A DNA stretch of 61,267 nucleotides from Clostridiales bacterium (GCA_018376135.1 JAHABX010000021.1:1-61267); one strand, 5' to 3'; counted from the first letter of the stretch, positions 1 to 8,767 are shown. Numbers and translations are program-made. Notes: generated by a model from the letters alone, not told the origin.

Positions 1-136
1 ACTTGAACGAGGCGTACTGGACGTACGCCGAATGAAAGTAACGCAGCAGGTGTTCAAATTCACCTTGCTAAACCGTGTGTTCCCTTGTACACTGAGGGTA
101 TTGCCGGCATTGTAAATTCGGGGGTTTCGAATCAGA
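1..136. other. Unassigned segment with two inverted repeats
   Basis: No gene is recognised here. Two inverted repeats are visible: GGCGTAC (11-17) with GTACGCC (23-29), and AGCAGGTG (45-52) with CACCTTGCT (61-69), the second with one bulged base. Short open stretches exist in two plus frames but have no start or recognisable product. It lies beyond the stop of the minus-strand gene at 137 and could be a decayed end of a mobile or repeated element. Confidence 0.3.
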
Positions 137-757
137 TCATAATTCCAGGAGAGAAGGCTCGATTTGAATAAGTAGTTCTTTTGGGAGACATTTTTGAGTG
201 ATGAGAAAATTTTTGCTTTGATAGGTGATTTCTGTATACATTTTCTGATTTATTTGTTTGCGAAATATGGCAAAAATTTTTCCGGAGGGATTAGGGGTAA
301 GATTTCGAATGTCTTCTTTTAGAACGGTATTCGGGATATAGATGCGATTACTCTTTATAAGACCGAGACATGCGGATGTGGTTCCGGTGATTTTTTCTGT
401 GTAGAGATCCAGGAGAGGTCCTGTGTAGTCACCAATCATTCTTGCAGAATATGCAATATTTATAATGCTATGCAGTACCTGAAGTTTTAACTCGGTTGTA
501 TGGTTGTCTTTAAAAATAATATTGGATTCTTTTAGACGTCGGTCCACAGCATCTCTGTAAAAGGCATTGGCTTTTGTATGATTCCGTGTTTCAACACCTG
601 TAAAATGCATAAAGTTGTTGGGACGGAAAGCAGCTTCTATAAAGTCAGTTTTATTATGGGAATCTCGATAGACAAAAGCAATTTGTTTGTTACATAGATG
701 GGAGGCATATAGTCCGGCGCATTTGCTGATGATAGAAATGGCTTCTTTTTGTGTCAT
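137..757 (-). CDS. PBECR4-domain protein (Barnase-EndoU-colicin-RelE-like nuclease fold)
   Basis: This 206-residue protein resembles the PBECR4 family, predicted RNase-like domains first noted in phage and conjugative-element proteins. The family-like stretch includes SHLCNKQIAFVYRDS (about residues 19-33) and RPNNFMHFTGV (45-55). No signal peptide or membrane segment is seen. The start at 757 is chosen because AGGAG lies 8 bases upstream; the frame stays open to 907, but that part covers the tandem repeat leader and has no ribosome site. It stands alone behind its own promoter (992-1020) and a leader of over 200 bases. RNase activity is a family prediction, not shown here, and no immunity partner is adjacent. 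Confidence 0.65.
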   Translation of the reverse strand: MTQKEAISIISKCAGLYASHLCNKQIAFVYRDSHNKTDFIEAAFRPNNFMHFTGVETRNHTKANAFYRDAVDRRLKESNIIFKDNHTTELKLQVLHSIINIAYSARMIGDYTGPLLDLYTEKITGTTSACLGLIKSNRIYIPNTVLKEDIRNLTPNPSGKIFAIFRKQINQKMYTEITYQSKNFLITQKCLPKELLIQIEPSLLEL

Positions 758-783
758 TATAGCGCTCCTGTATTTAGAAATTT

Positions 784-826
784 GAAAAGGCGGTGCATCT
801 GCCACAGCAGATACTCCCGCCTTTTC
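784..826. other. Large hairpin in the leader of the PBECR4 gene
   Basis: GAAAAGGCGG (784-793) pairs perfectly with CCGCCTTTTC (817-826). Inside, ATCTG (797-801) pairs with CAGAT (808-812). It lies 27 bases upstream of the minus-strand start at 757, so it would sit in the 5' untranslated region next to the ribosome site. It could act as an attenuator or translation control element. Confidence 0.5.
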
Positions 827-834
827 GTGACTGA

Positions 835-942
835 TTTTTCCGTTGTCCGCCAACCGTCCAGCGCCCGAAGTCTGGAATGAATATCTGGTTTTTCCGTTGC
901 CAGTCAACCGTCCAGCGCCCGAAGTCTGGAATGAATCTCGGA
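835..942. repeat. 54-base tandem duplication (two copies)
   Basis: Copies at 835-888 and 889-942 are nearly identical. They share CCGTCCAGCGCCCGAAG and the following TCTGGAATGAAT, and differ at a few bases. Each contains the small inverted repeat TCCAG with CTGGA. The array lies between the minus-strand promoter (992-1020) and the PBECR4 start, so it is transcribed leader. Unequal crossing over could change the copy number. Confidence 0.8.
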
Positions 943-962
943 TTGATTGTGTCAGCCCACAT

Positions 963-1020
963 GATGAGCATTTAGCTCATCTGTTACCTATAGTATACAC
1001 ATAAGAAAGCAGATATGCAA
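963..1020 (-). promoter_or_regulatory. SigA-type promoter for the PBECR4 gene, with a dyad near the start site
   Basis: On the minus strand, TTGCAT (1020-1015) and TATACT (997-992) are separated by 17 bases. Just downstream a perfect dyad, GATGAGC (963-969) and GCTCATC (975-981), covers the expected start region and may be an operator or a 5' hairpin. A plus-strand TATAAT at 1041-1046 is the best -10 candidate for the divergent peptidase gene, but it has no good -35. Confidence 0.55.
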
Positions 1021-1090
1021 ATACTTTATGGACATTTCTGTATAATAATGTTAAATTGACTACAGATATATGATGAGAAAGGAGCACGAA

Positions 1091-2494
1091 ATGGAACGAA
1101 AAAATGCATGGAACGCCTATGGAGCAGAAGAGCTGACCCGTCTGGAGCAGATCGCGGGACAGTACAGACAATTTATTTCTGAGGGAAAGACAGAGAGGGA
1201 ATGTGCAGGGCTTTGTATCTCCATGGCAGAGAAAGCAGGCTATCGGTCTTTGGAGGAAGTGGTTCGCTCCGGTCAGCCACTGGCGGCAGGCGACAGGGTA
1301 TATGCAGTTCATAAGAAGAAGCTGGTGGTTCTGTTCCATATGGGTGAGAAGCCCATGGAGCAGGGAATGAATATTCTTGGCGCACATACAGATTCGCCAA
1401 GGCTGGATCTGAAGCAGAATCCTCTGTATGAGGACGGAGAGATGGCACTTCTGGATACGCATTATTATGGAGGAATCAAGAAGTATCAGTGGGCAGCGAT
1501 CCCGCTGGCGCTGCACGGGGTCGTGGTCAGAAAGGATGGAAGCACCGTAGAGCTGTCCATTGGAGAAAAGCCGGGAGATCCGGTGCTGGGGATCTCGGAT
1601 CTGCTGATTCATCTGTCCGGAGAGCAGCTGCAGAAGAAGGCATCCGTGGTGGTGGAAGGTGAGAACCTGAATATCATTGTTGGAAGCCGTCCGCTGAAGG
1701 ATACCGAGGAAAAAGAGAAGGAAAAGATCAGGGCGGCGGTCTTGGAGCTTCTGAAGACGGAATACGACATGGAGGAAGAGGACTTCCTCTCTGCAGAGCT
1801 GGAGGCGGTTCCGGCAGGTCCGGCGAGAGATTTTGGACTGGACCGCAGCATGATCATGGGCTATGGACAGGATGACCGAATCTGCGCCTTTACCTCCCTG
1901 CTGGCACAGCTGGAAACAGAGCGTCCGGCATATACCGCTGTCTGCCTGCTGACGGATAAGGAAGAGATCGGAAGCATGGGAGCTACCGGCATGCAGTCCC
2001 GCTTTTTTGAAAATGTGGTGGCAGAGGTGATGAACCTGACAGGAGAGTATTCGGAGCTGAAGCTTCGCAGATGCCTGCAGAATTCTCATATGCTGTCTTC
2101 CGATGTGAGCGCAGCCTTTGACCCCAATTATGCCGGCGCTTTTGAGAAGAAAAATATTGCCTACCTGGGACGGGGCATGGTGTTCAATAAATATACCGGT
2201 GCACGGGGCAAGTCCGGTTCCAACGATGCCAGTGCGGAATATCTGGGACAGCTTCGGGGGATCATGGATAAAGCAGGGGTTTCCTGGCAGACCGCAGAGC
2301 TTGGCAAGGTGGATCAGGGCGGCGGAGGAACCATTGCATATATCACCGCAAACTATGGAATGGATGTCGTCGACAGCGGCGTGGCACTTCTGAATATGCA
2401 CTGTCCGTGGGAGGTGTCCAGCAAGGCGGATATTTATGAGGCATATAAGGGATACCTGGCATTTTTGAACACGGACTGGGCATCACAGAGCTAA
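1091..2494 (+). CDS. M18-family aminopeptidase
   Basis: A 467-residue cytoplasmic dinuclear-metal aminopeptidase of the aspartyl-aminopeptidase family (M18), which removes N-terminal, often acidic, residues from peptides. Family signatures are GAHTDSPRLD (metal His near residue 99), DTHYYGG, TDKEEIGSMGATG (catalytic/metal Glu, about residues 287-299), SSDVSAAFDPNY and a C-terminal MHCPWE with the last metal His near 435. The start at 1091 has AGGAG 6 bases upstream; ATGs at 1070 and 1073 lack one. It is followed after 50 bases by another peptidase, suggesting a peptide-scavenging pair. The long open minus-strand frame beneath it is a shadow. Confidence 0.92.
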   Translation: MERKNAWNAYGAEELTRLEQIAGQYRQFISEGKTERECAGLCISMAEKAGYRSLEEVVRSGQPLAAGDRVYAVHKKKLVVLFHMGEKPMEQGMNILGAHTDSPRLDLKQNPLYEDGEMALLDTHYYGGIKKYQWAAIPLALHGVVVRKDGSTVELSIGEKPGDPVLGISDLLIHLSGEQLQKKASVVVEGENLNIIVGSRPLKDTEEKEKEKIRAAVLELLKTEYDMEEEDFLSAELEAVPAGPARDFGLDRSMIMGYGQDDRICAFTSLLAQLETERPAYTAVCLLTDKEEIGSMGATGMQSRFFENVVAEVMNLTGEYSELKLRRCLQNSHMLSSDVSAAFDPNYAGAFEKKNIAYLGRGMVFNKYTGARGKSGSNDASAEYLGQLRGIMDKAGVSWQTAELGKVDQGGGGTIAYITANYGMDVVDSGVALLNMHCPWEVSSKADIYEAYKGYLAFLNTDWASQS

Positions 2495-2544
2495 GGGGAT
2501 GCGCTGCTCCTGTACATTGAGGGCAGAAGGAAAGGAAAAGGAAC

Positions 2545-4338
2545 ATGATACAGAAACGATTGGAGCTTCTCAGAGAGCAGATGAAAAAGGAAGGGGTCAC
2601 GGTCTATGTGGTTCCGTCCTCAGACTGCCATGAGTCAGAGTATGTCTGTGCTCATTTTCAGGCAAGGGGATATATAACAGGCTTTACCGGTTCGGCGGGA
2701 ACGGCGGTGATCACGCTGACAGAGGCGGGGCTTTGGACGGACGGCAGATATTTTCTGCAGGCGGAAAAGCAGCTGGAGGGATCTGGTTTCGACCTGTACA
2801 GGATGGGCGAGCCAGGAGTGCCTGCAGTAGAAGAATATGTGAAGGAGCATCTGGAGCCAGGCGGAATCCTTGGTTTTGACGGAAGAGTCATGGGTGCGTC
2901 ACGGGCGGAGACATTTGTAAAGGCGGCAGGAGAAAAACATGCAGGACTTCTGGTGACGGAGGATCTGGTCGGAAGAATCTGGGAAGACAGACCGGATATC
3001 CCGGATGCGCAGGTGTTTGTGCTGGAGGAAAGATGGTCCGGTGAAAGTACGGAGAGTAAGCTTTGCCGGGTACGCCGGGAAATGAAGGAGGCAGGGGCAG
3101 ATGTCCATGTGCTGGCATCTCTGTGCGATATCGCCTGGCTTCTCAATATCCGCGGAGACGACATTCCCCATGTGCCGGTGGCGCTGTCTTTCCTGCGCCT
3201 GACTATGGAGGAGTGTGTCTGGTATGTACGTCCGTCAGCAGTGACAGAGGAACTGCGGATCTATCTGCATAAACTGGGAGTGCGTGTGGAGTCCTATGAC
3301 CGGATTTACACGGACCTGGAAAATCGGGATCCGGGACAGCGGCTCCTGCTGGATAAGAAAAATGTGAATTACCGCCTGCTCACCAGTGTGCCGGAGGGAA
3401 CAGCGGTTATTGACCGCAGGAATCCGACCCTGCTTATGAAGGCGGTGAAGAATGAGACGGAGCTTGCCAATCTGCGAAAAGCTCATCTGAAGGAAGGTCT
3501 TGCCTTTACCCGGTTCATCCACTGGCTGAAGACCCATGTGGGGAAGGAGGAGATCACGGAGATCTCTGCCGCGGAATATCTGGACGGACTCCGGAAAGAG
3601 CAGGAAACCTGTCTGGAACAGAGCTTTGCACCTATCTGTGCCTATGGTGCCAATGGGGCGGTGGTGCATTATTCTGCCACGGAGGAGAGTAATGCCTGTA
3701 TCCGCCCGGAGGGCTTCCTTCTGGTGGACGCAGGAGGGCAGTATCTGGAGGGAACCACGGATACTACCCGCACCATTGTGCTGGGTGCCCTTGGGGAAGA
3801 AGAGAAGCGGATGTTTACGGCAGTATGCCGGGGCAATCTGAATCTTGCCAATGCCCGTTTTCTTTACGGATGCACGGGAGCCAATCTGGATGTATTGTGC
3901 AGAGAGCCGCTGTGGCAGCTGGCTGCAGATTATAAGCACGGAACCGGGCATGGAGTCGGTTATCTTCTCAATGTGCATGAGGGACCCAATACCTTTCGGT
4001 GGAAGGTGCCAAAGGGTGAGCATGCAGCGGTACTGGAGCCGGGGATGGTGACTACGGATGAACCGGGAATGTATGTGGCAGGCAGATATGGGATCCGCAC
4101 GGAAAATGAGCTGGTCTGTGTAAAAGGGCAGGAAAATGAGTACGGACAGTTTCTGGAATTCGAGAATCTGACACTGGTGCCCATTGATCTGGATGCGATT
4201 CTGCCGCAGGAGATGACAGAGCGGGAGAGAGAATATCTGAATGCATATCATCAAAGCGTTTATCAGATACTGGCTCCCCATATGAATAAGGAAGAAAGAG
4301 AGTGGCTTCGTCTGGCAACCAGGGAAATCCATGCTTGA
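2545..4338 (+). CDS. Xaa-Pro aminopeptidase family protein (M24B)
   Basis: A 597-residue metallopeptidase expected to remove an N-terminal residue preceding proline. Two creatinase-type N-terminal domains (about residues 1-300) precede the pita-bread catalytic domain. Metal ligands are visible as VDAGGQYLEGTTDTTRT (Asp pair, about 393-408), HGTGHGVGY (His, about 466), TDEPGMY (Glu) and RTENELV (Glu). This three-domain length matches the long PepP-like aminopeptidases rather than the roughly 440-residue E. coli PepP. It is probably co-transcribed with the M18 gene 50 bases upstream. Its stop codon lies within the -35 box of the next promoter. Confidence 0.9.
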   Translation: MIQKRLELLREQMKKEGVTVYVVPSSDCHESEYVCAHFQARGYITGFTGSAGTAVITLTEAGLWTDGRYFLQAEKQLEGSGFDLYRMGEPGVPAVEEYVKEHLEPGGILGFDGRVMGASRAETFVKAAGEKHAGLLVTEDLVGRIWEDRPDIPDAQVFVLEERWSGESTESKLCRVRREMKEAGADVHVLASLCDIAWLLNIRGDDIPHVPVALSFLRLTMEECVWYVRPSAVTEELRIYLHKLGVRVESYDRIYTDLENRDPGQRLLLDKKNVNYRLLTSVPEGTAVIDRRNPTLLMKAVKNETELANLRKAHLKEGLAFTRFIHWLKTHVGKEEITEISAAEYLDGLRKEQETCLEQSFAPICAYGANGAVVHYSATEESNACIRPEGFLLVDAGGQYLEGTTDTTRTIVLGALGEEEKRMFTAVCRGNLNLANARFLYGCTGANLDVLCREPLWQLAADYKHGTGHGVGYLLNVHEGPNTFRWKVPKGEHAAVLEPGMVTTDEPGMYVAGRYGIRTENELVCVKGQENEYGQFLEFENLTLVPIDLDAILPQEMTEREREYLNAYHQSVYQILAPHMNKEEREWLRLATREIHA

Positions 4339-4363
4339 CAAATGAAAAAACTGAGCATATAAT
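4335..4363 (+). promoter_or_regulatory. Perfect-consensus SigA promoter for the MATE gene
   Basis: TTGACA (4335-4340), 17 bases, TATAAT (4358-4363): both hexamers and the spacing are at consensus. The -35 box contains the TGA stop of the upstream peptidase gene. Transcription should start near 4370, giving a leader of about 33 bases. Confidence 0.85.
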
Positions 4364-4402
4364 CTCTTCGATTTCATTTTGAATGGAAAAGAGGAGTGTA
4401 TT

Positions 4403-5761
4403 ATGACAAAGGATATGACTGCCGGATCTCCGGCAAAACTGATCATAGGATTTGCCATCCCCATGTTTCTGGGGATGCTGTTCCAGCAGTTCTACAGTAT
4501 GGTGGATACTGTAGTTGTGGGAAAATACCTGGGTGTGAATCCGCTGGCAGGCGTAGGCTCTACGACTTCCCTGAACTTTCTGGTGATTGGCTTCTGTATG
4601 GGGATCTGCAACGGATTTGCCATTCCGGTTGCACAGATGTTCGGAGCAAAGGAGGAATCGAAGCTTCGCCGGTTTGTGACCAACAGCACCTGGCTCTGCA
4701 TTGGTTTTTCCCTGGTTATGACACTGGTAGTCGTGGCGGCATGCAGACCGATTCTGGAGCTTATGAATACACCGGAGGAGATCTTTGAATACGCATATAT
4801 TTACATAGTGATCATTTTCTGGGGTATTCCCTTTACGTTTTTGTATAACATCCTTGCGGGTATTATCCGTTCCCTGGGAGACAGCAGGACTCCGGTAGTG
4901 TTTCTTGCCATATCTTCCTTATTAAATATTGTGCTGGATTTTGCGTTTATACTTATATTTCATATGAACGTGGAGGGACCGGCGCTGGCGACGGTGATCT
5001 CTCAGGGAGTGTCCGGTCTGATCTGCCTGTGGTATATGAAGAAAAAGTTCCCCATACTGAAAGCTACGAGGGAAGAATGGAAGCCGGATGTGAAATACAT
5101 GAAGAAGCTTTGCTTTATCGGAATTCCCATGGGGCTTCAGTATTCGGTAACTGCCATCGGAACCCTGGTGCTGCAGGCTGCGATCAATGGCTTTGGTGCG
5201 GCTGTGGTGGCAGGTGTAACGGCGGCACAGAAGATCAACGGCTTTATTTCCTGTCCGGTGGAGGCTCTAGGGCAGACCATGGCCCCCTATACAGGACAGA
5301 ATATGGGAGCCGGGAAGCTGGACCGGATCGGGAAAGGACTCAGGGATGCGTCCCTGATGGGATTCGTCCTGTCCGGTATCTGCTTCCTGATCACGGTCTT
5401 GACGGGAAGACAGCTCGCCCTTCTGTTTCTGGATGCAGCAGAGACCCGGATCATCGACTATGCGTACCAGTTCCTCTTGTTCTGTACCGGAGGGTACTGC
5501 CTGCTGACGCTGGTGAATACGGTGCGGTTCACGATCCAGGGAATGGGATTTTCGATTTTTGCGATCACCTCCGGTCTGATGGAAATGATCGCAAGGATCC
5601 TTGCCTCCGTGGTGATTGCCAGATATGTGGGATTTTGGGCAATCTGTATGGCGCATCCGCTGGCATGGTTGTTTGCAGATGTGTTCCTGATCCCGGCGTT
5701 TTTCTACTGCCGCAGAAAGATTGCAGGACAGTATAAGGAACAAGAGACGATAATGGAATAA
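4403..5761 (+). CDS. MATE-family multidrug/toxin exporter
   Basis: A 452-residue polytopic membrane protein with about 12 hydrophobic segments, of the usual MATE length. The N-terminal hallmark GSPAKLI followed by FAIPMFLGMLFQQFYSMVD is present, and a second related half begins near FIGIPMGLQYSV. The family exports cationic drugs or metabolites by Na+ or H+ antiport. The start at 4403 has GAGGAG 7 bases upstream; a TTG at 4379 extends the frame but has no ribosome site. It is a single-gene unit between the consensus promoter at 4335 and the terminator at 5773. The substrate cannot be inferred. Confidence 0.92.
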   Translation: MTKDMTAGSPAKLIIGFAIPMFLGMLFQQFYSMVDTVVVGKYLGVNPLAGVGSTTSLNFLVIGFCMGICNGFAIPVAQMFGAKEESKLRRFVTNSTWLCIGFSLVMTLVVVAACRPILELMNTPEEIFEYAYIYIVIIFWGIPFTFLYNILAGIIRSLGDSRTPVVFLAISSLLNIVLDFAFILIFHMNVEGPALATVISQGVSGLICLWYMKKKFPILKATREEWKPDVKYMKKLCFIGIPMGLQYSVTAIGTLVLQAAINGFGAAVVAGVTAAQKINGFISCPVEALGQTMAPYTGQNMGAGKLDRIGKGLRDASLMGFVLSGICFLITVLTGRQLALLFLDAAETRIIDYAYQFLLFCTGGYCLLTLVNTVRFTIQGMGFSIFAITSGLMEMIARILASVVIARYVGFWAICMAHPLAWLFADVFLIPAFFYCRRKIAGQYKEQETIME

Positions 5762-5772
5762 GATCCTTCAAG

Positions 5773-5804
5773 AGGACTGCCGAAGAGACCCGGCGGTCCT
5801 TTTT
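5773..5804 (+). terminator. Rho-independent terminator after the MATE gene
   Basis: AGGACTGCCG (5773-5782) pairs with CGGCGGTCCT (5791-5800), with one G-U pair and an 8-base loop, and is followed by a run of T. Confidence 0.85.
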
Positions 5805-5888
5805 ACTGCCCAGATGGGAAAAGAGGTTCGGTTCACGGGGGATATGTAAAATAAATTTCACATTCCGTCAGAACAGCTTCTGAATCAT

Positions 5889-5943
5889 TTTACATAGTTT
5901 TCACTTAAAAAGGATTACAGATTTTACATGGAAAAAGTATCAT
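5889..5943 (+). promoter_or_regulatory. PhoP-box-like repeats and pst promoter
   Basis: TTTACA (5889-5894) and TTCACT (5900-5905) are 11 bases apart, followed by ATTACA (5914-5919) and TTTACA (5923-5928). Firmicute PhoP sites are TT(A/T/C)ACA-type repeats spaced about 11 bases, so this looks like a phosphate-starvation control region. A -10-like TATCAT lies at 5938-5943. More TTCACA-like copies occur around 5832 and 5857. The assignment is inference from spacing and from the downstream pst genes. Confidence 0.5.
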
Positions 5944-6006
5944 CTCATATGTACAAAGGAAACAGACAAAATCTGAAATCTTTATTTTAAGGAGAGAACA
6001 TTTATT

Positions 6007-6966
6007 ATGAAAAAATCAATCGTGGCAATGATGTTAATGACAATGACTGTAGCGGCAGTAGTCGGATGCGGAAGCACCGAGACAACCGAGGAAGCACCGG
6101 CAGCAGCAACCGAGGCACCGGCAGAGACTGAGGAAGCAGCACCGGCAGAAACCGAGACCGAGGCAGAGGCACCGGCAGTAGAGGCTATGAGCGGAGCGAT
6201 CACCGTATTATCCCGTGAGGACGGTTCCGGAACCAGAGGCGCATTCATCGAGCTGTTCGGAATCGAGCAGAAGGATGAGGCAGGAGAAAAGGTAGATCAT
6301 ACCATTGATACTGCAGAGATTACCAACAGCACTTCTGTTATGATGACTACCGTAGCAGGCAACCCGAGCGCAATCGGATATGTATCTCTTGGTTCTCTGA
6401 GCGATGATGTAAAAGCAGTTCTGGTTGACGGAGCAGAGGCTACTGCAGATAACGTAAAGAGCGGTACATATAAAGTGGCACGTCCTTTCAATATTGCAAC
6501 CAAGGGAGATGCAGAGGGACTTGCAAAGGACTTCATCGATTTCATTCTGAGCGATGAAGGTCAGGCAGTTGTTGAGGAGAATGGTTATGTAAGCCAGGGC
6601 AGCACCGGTGCATTTGAGGGAACTCTTCCGGAAGGCAAGATCACCGTTGGCGGTTCTTCTTCTGTAGCTCCGGTTATGGAGAAATTAAAAGAGGCTTATG
6701 CTACACTGAATGCAAACGCTACCATCGAAGTACAGCAGAGTGATTCTACCACCGGAATGACTTCTACCATGGACGGAACCTACGACATCGGTATGGCTTC
6801 CCGTGAGCTGAAGGAAAGCGAAGCAGAGCTGAGCGCAACTGTAATCGCAATGGATGGTATTGCAGTGATTGTAAATCAGGAGAACCCGGTAGCTGGTGTT
6901 ACCTCTGAGGATGTAATGAAAATCTACACCGGAGAGATCACCGACTGGTTTGAGCTTGCACAGTAA
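6007..6966 (+). CDS. pstS: Phosphate-binding lipoprotein PstS, circularly permuted
   Basis: A 319-residue lipoprotein that captures phosphate for the PstCAB importer. A signal peptide ends in VVGC (lipid-carrying Cys21), followed by a Glu/Ala/Thr-rich linker (22-60). The two halves are reversed relative to ordinary PstS. SREDGSGTRGAF and GNPSAIGYVSLG, normally in the C-terminal half, come first (about 68-200). The normally N-terminal GGSSSVAPVMEK, DIGMASRELK and ITDW motifs follow (about 214-315), and the protein ends right after ITDW. The phosphate-binding Ser, Arg and Asp motifs are all kept. AAGGAG precedes the start. It is first in pstSCAB-phoU. Confidence 0.92.
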   Translation: MKKSIVAMMLMTMTVAAVVGCGSTETTEEAPAAATEAPAETEEAAPAETETEAEAPAVEAMSGAITVLSREDGSGTRGAFIELFGIEQKDEAGEKVDHTIDTAEITNSTSVMMTTVAGNPSAIGYVSLGSLSDDVKAVLVDGAEATADNVKSGTYKVARPFNIATKGDAEGLAKDFIDFILSDEGQAVVEENGYVSQGSTGAFEGTLPEGKITVGGSSSVAPVMEKLKEAYATLNANATIEVQQSDSTTGMTSTMDGTYDIGMASRELKESEAELSATVIAMDGIAVIVNQENPVAGVTSEDVMKIYTGEITDWFELAQ

Positions 6967-6999
6967 TCACCGAAACAGGCACACGATAAGGGAAAAAGT

Positions 7000-7854
7000 A
7001 TGAAAGACTTTAAGGAAAACTTTATGCGGCGCATATTCTTATGCGCCGCGTGTGCTTCTATTCTTGCCGTAGCGCTGATCTGTGTCTTCCTTTTTGCCAA
7101 TGGTATTCCGGCAATTGCGAAGATCGGACCGCTGAAGTTTCTTGGAGGCATGAAATGGAAGCCGATGAATGAAATATTCGGCATCTTTCCCATGATTGTG
7201 GGAAGCATTTATGTGACAGCGGGAGCGATTATTGTAGGAGTTCCCATTGGTATTCTGAGTGCAGTCTACATGGCAAAATTCTGCCCGAAAGGACTGTATA
7301 AGATTTTGAAACCGGCGATAGAGCTGATGGCGGGAATACCGTCCATCGTATACGGCTTCTTCGGTCTGGTTGTGGTTGTACCGCTGATGCGCGAGCTGTT
7401 GGGCGGAAGCGGAAAAAGTATGCTGACAGCATCTGTATTACTTGGAATTATGATTCTGCCGACGATCATCGGAGTATCCGAAAGTGCGATCCGTGCAGTT
7501 CCGGAAAGCTATTATGAAGGCGCTCTTGCCCTTGGCGATACCCATGAAAGAAGCGTGTTCCGCGCAATTCTTCCGGCGGCAAAGTCCGGTATCATGGCAG
7601 GCGTCATTCTGGGTGTGGGACGTGCCATTGGTGAGACCATGGCAGTGATCATGGTGGCAGGAAATCAGCCGGTACTGCCGGACAGTCTGTTAAGCGGTGT
7701 TCGTACGCTGACGGCGAATATCGTGCTGGAAATGGGCTATGCAGCAGATCTGCACAGAGAGGCTCTGATTGCGACAGGCGTTGTGCTCTTCGTCTTTATC
7801 CTGATCATCAATCTGTTGTTCTCCCTGGTGAAACGGAGGGACAGCAATGCATAA
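7000..7854 (+). CDS. pstC: Phosphate ABC importer permease PstC
   Basis: A 284-residue inner-membrane permease with an N-terminal membrane segment and a conserved six-helix core. The family coupling sequences GIPSIVYGFFGL and GVSESAIRAVPESYYEGALALG are present, the latter being the EAA-type loop that contacts PstB. It forms the channel with PstA. The gene starts 33 bases after pstS and overlaps pstA by 8 bases, indicating translational coupling. The length is typical. Confidence 0.94.
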   Translation: MKDFKENFMRRIFLCAACASILAVALICVFLFANGIPAIAKIGPLKFLGGMKWKPMNEIFGIFPMIVGSIYVTAGAIIVGVPIGILSAVYMAKFCPKGLYKILKPAIELMAGIPSIVYGFFGLVVVVPLMRELLGGSGKSMLTASVLLGIMILPTIIGVSESAIRAVPESYYEGALALGDTHERSVFRAILPAAKSGIMAGVILGVGRAIGETMAVIMVAGNQPVLPDSLLSGVRTLTANIVLEMGYAADLHREALIATGVVLFVFILIINLLFSLVKRRDSNA

Positions 7855-8767
7855 AATAAAAGAAGCGGCAGCCGCAGTGCAATGTATGGCTGCAAAAATA
7901 AAGAAAGCAATTGCAGACAGGAGGCAGAAGATCACAGCTTTGATCCTGCGGATCCTGGTATGGGGAGCAGCAGCGGTTACGGTAGGTATTCTTGCTCTGC
8001 TGATCGGCTATATTCTGATCCAGGGTATTCCGCATCTGAAGCCAAGCCTGTTTGCGTGGGAATATAATACGGAAAACGTGTCCATGATGCCGGCGATCGT
8101 CAATACCTTTGCCATGACCTTTATGGCGCTTCTGGTGGCGGTTCCCATCGGTGTATTCTCTGCCATCTATCTGGTGGAGTATGCAAGAAGGGGCAATAAG
8201 CTGGTAAACATTGTCCGTATGACAACAGAGACCCTGTCCGGTATCCCGTCCATTGTCTACGGATTGTTTGGTTATCTGATGTTCGGTGTGGCACTCAAAT
8301 GGGGCTATTCCATGATGAGCGGTGCAATGACTCTGGCGATCATGGTGCTTCCTTCGATTATGCGTACCACAGAAGAAGCATTAAAGTCTGTGCCGGATTC
8401 CTACCGGGAGGGCAGCTTCGGTCTGGGGGCAGGACGTTTAAGAACGGTGTTCGTCATTATCCTTCCCAGTGCCATACCGGGTATTCTGGCAGGTGTGATC
8501 CTTGCCATCGGGCGTATTACGGGAGAGACCGCAGCCCTGATTTATACGGCAGGTACGGTGGCAGGTATTCCGATGACGGAGCTTTTCGGGGTTCCGGTCT
8601 ACGATATGATGGCAACAGGACGTACACTGGCGATCCATATGTATGCGCTGCTGAATGAAGGACTCTATATGGAAGAGGCTTATGCAACTGCAGTTGTTCT
8701 TCTGGTCATGGTTCTTCTGATCAATGGTCTTTCGGGAATGGTTGCGAAGAAATTTACAAGGAGTTAA
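7847..8767 (+). CDS. pstA: Phosphate ABC importer permease PstA
   Basis: A 306-residue partner permease of PstC. Hydrophobic helices begin near residue 30 after a basic, Ala-rich cytoplasmic N-terminus. GIPSIVYGLFGYLMF and the EAA-type loop RTTEEALKSVPDSYREGSFGLG identify it. It overlaps the end of pstC by 8 bases and is followed after 9 bases by pstB. ABC permeases of this system work as a PstC-PstA heterodimer with two PstB subunits. Confidence 0.94.
   Translation: MHKIKEAAAAVQCMAAKIKKAIADRRQKITALILRILVWGAAAVTVGILALLIGYILIQGIPHLKPSLFAWEYNTENVSMMPAIVNTFAMTFMALLVAVPIGVFSAIYLVEYARRGNKLVNIVRMTTETLSGIPSIVYGLFGYLMFGVALKWGYSMMSGAMTLAIMVLPSIMRTTEEALKSVPDSYREGSFGLGAGRLRTVFVIILPSAIPGILAGVILAIGRITGETAALIYTAGTVAGIPMTELFGVPVYDMMATGRTLAIHMYALLNEGLYMEEAYATAVVLLVMVLLINGLSGMVAKKFTRS

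Noticed and set aside
100..140. A tRNA T-arm-like GGGGGTTTCGAATC stretch
   Set aside because: An extra T breaks the loop and no acceptor, D or anticodon arms could be found.
977..2401. A 474-residue open frame on the minus strand under the M18 peptidase gene
   Set aside because: It is a shadow: no recognisable domain, rich in Cys, His, Leu and Arg, no ribosome site, and it lies entirely over a well-supported gene.
3235..4464. Long minus-strand frame under the M24B and MATE genes
   Set aside because: Same low-complexity shadow composition, with no domain or ribosome site.
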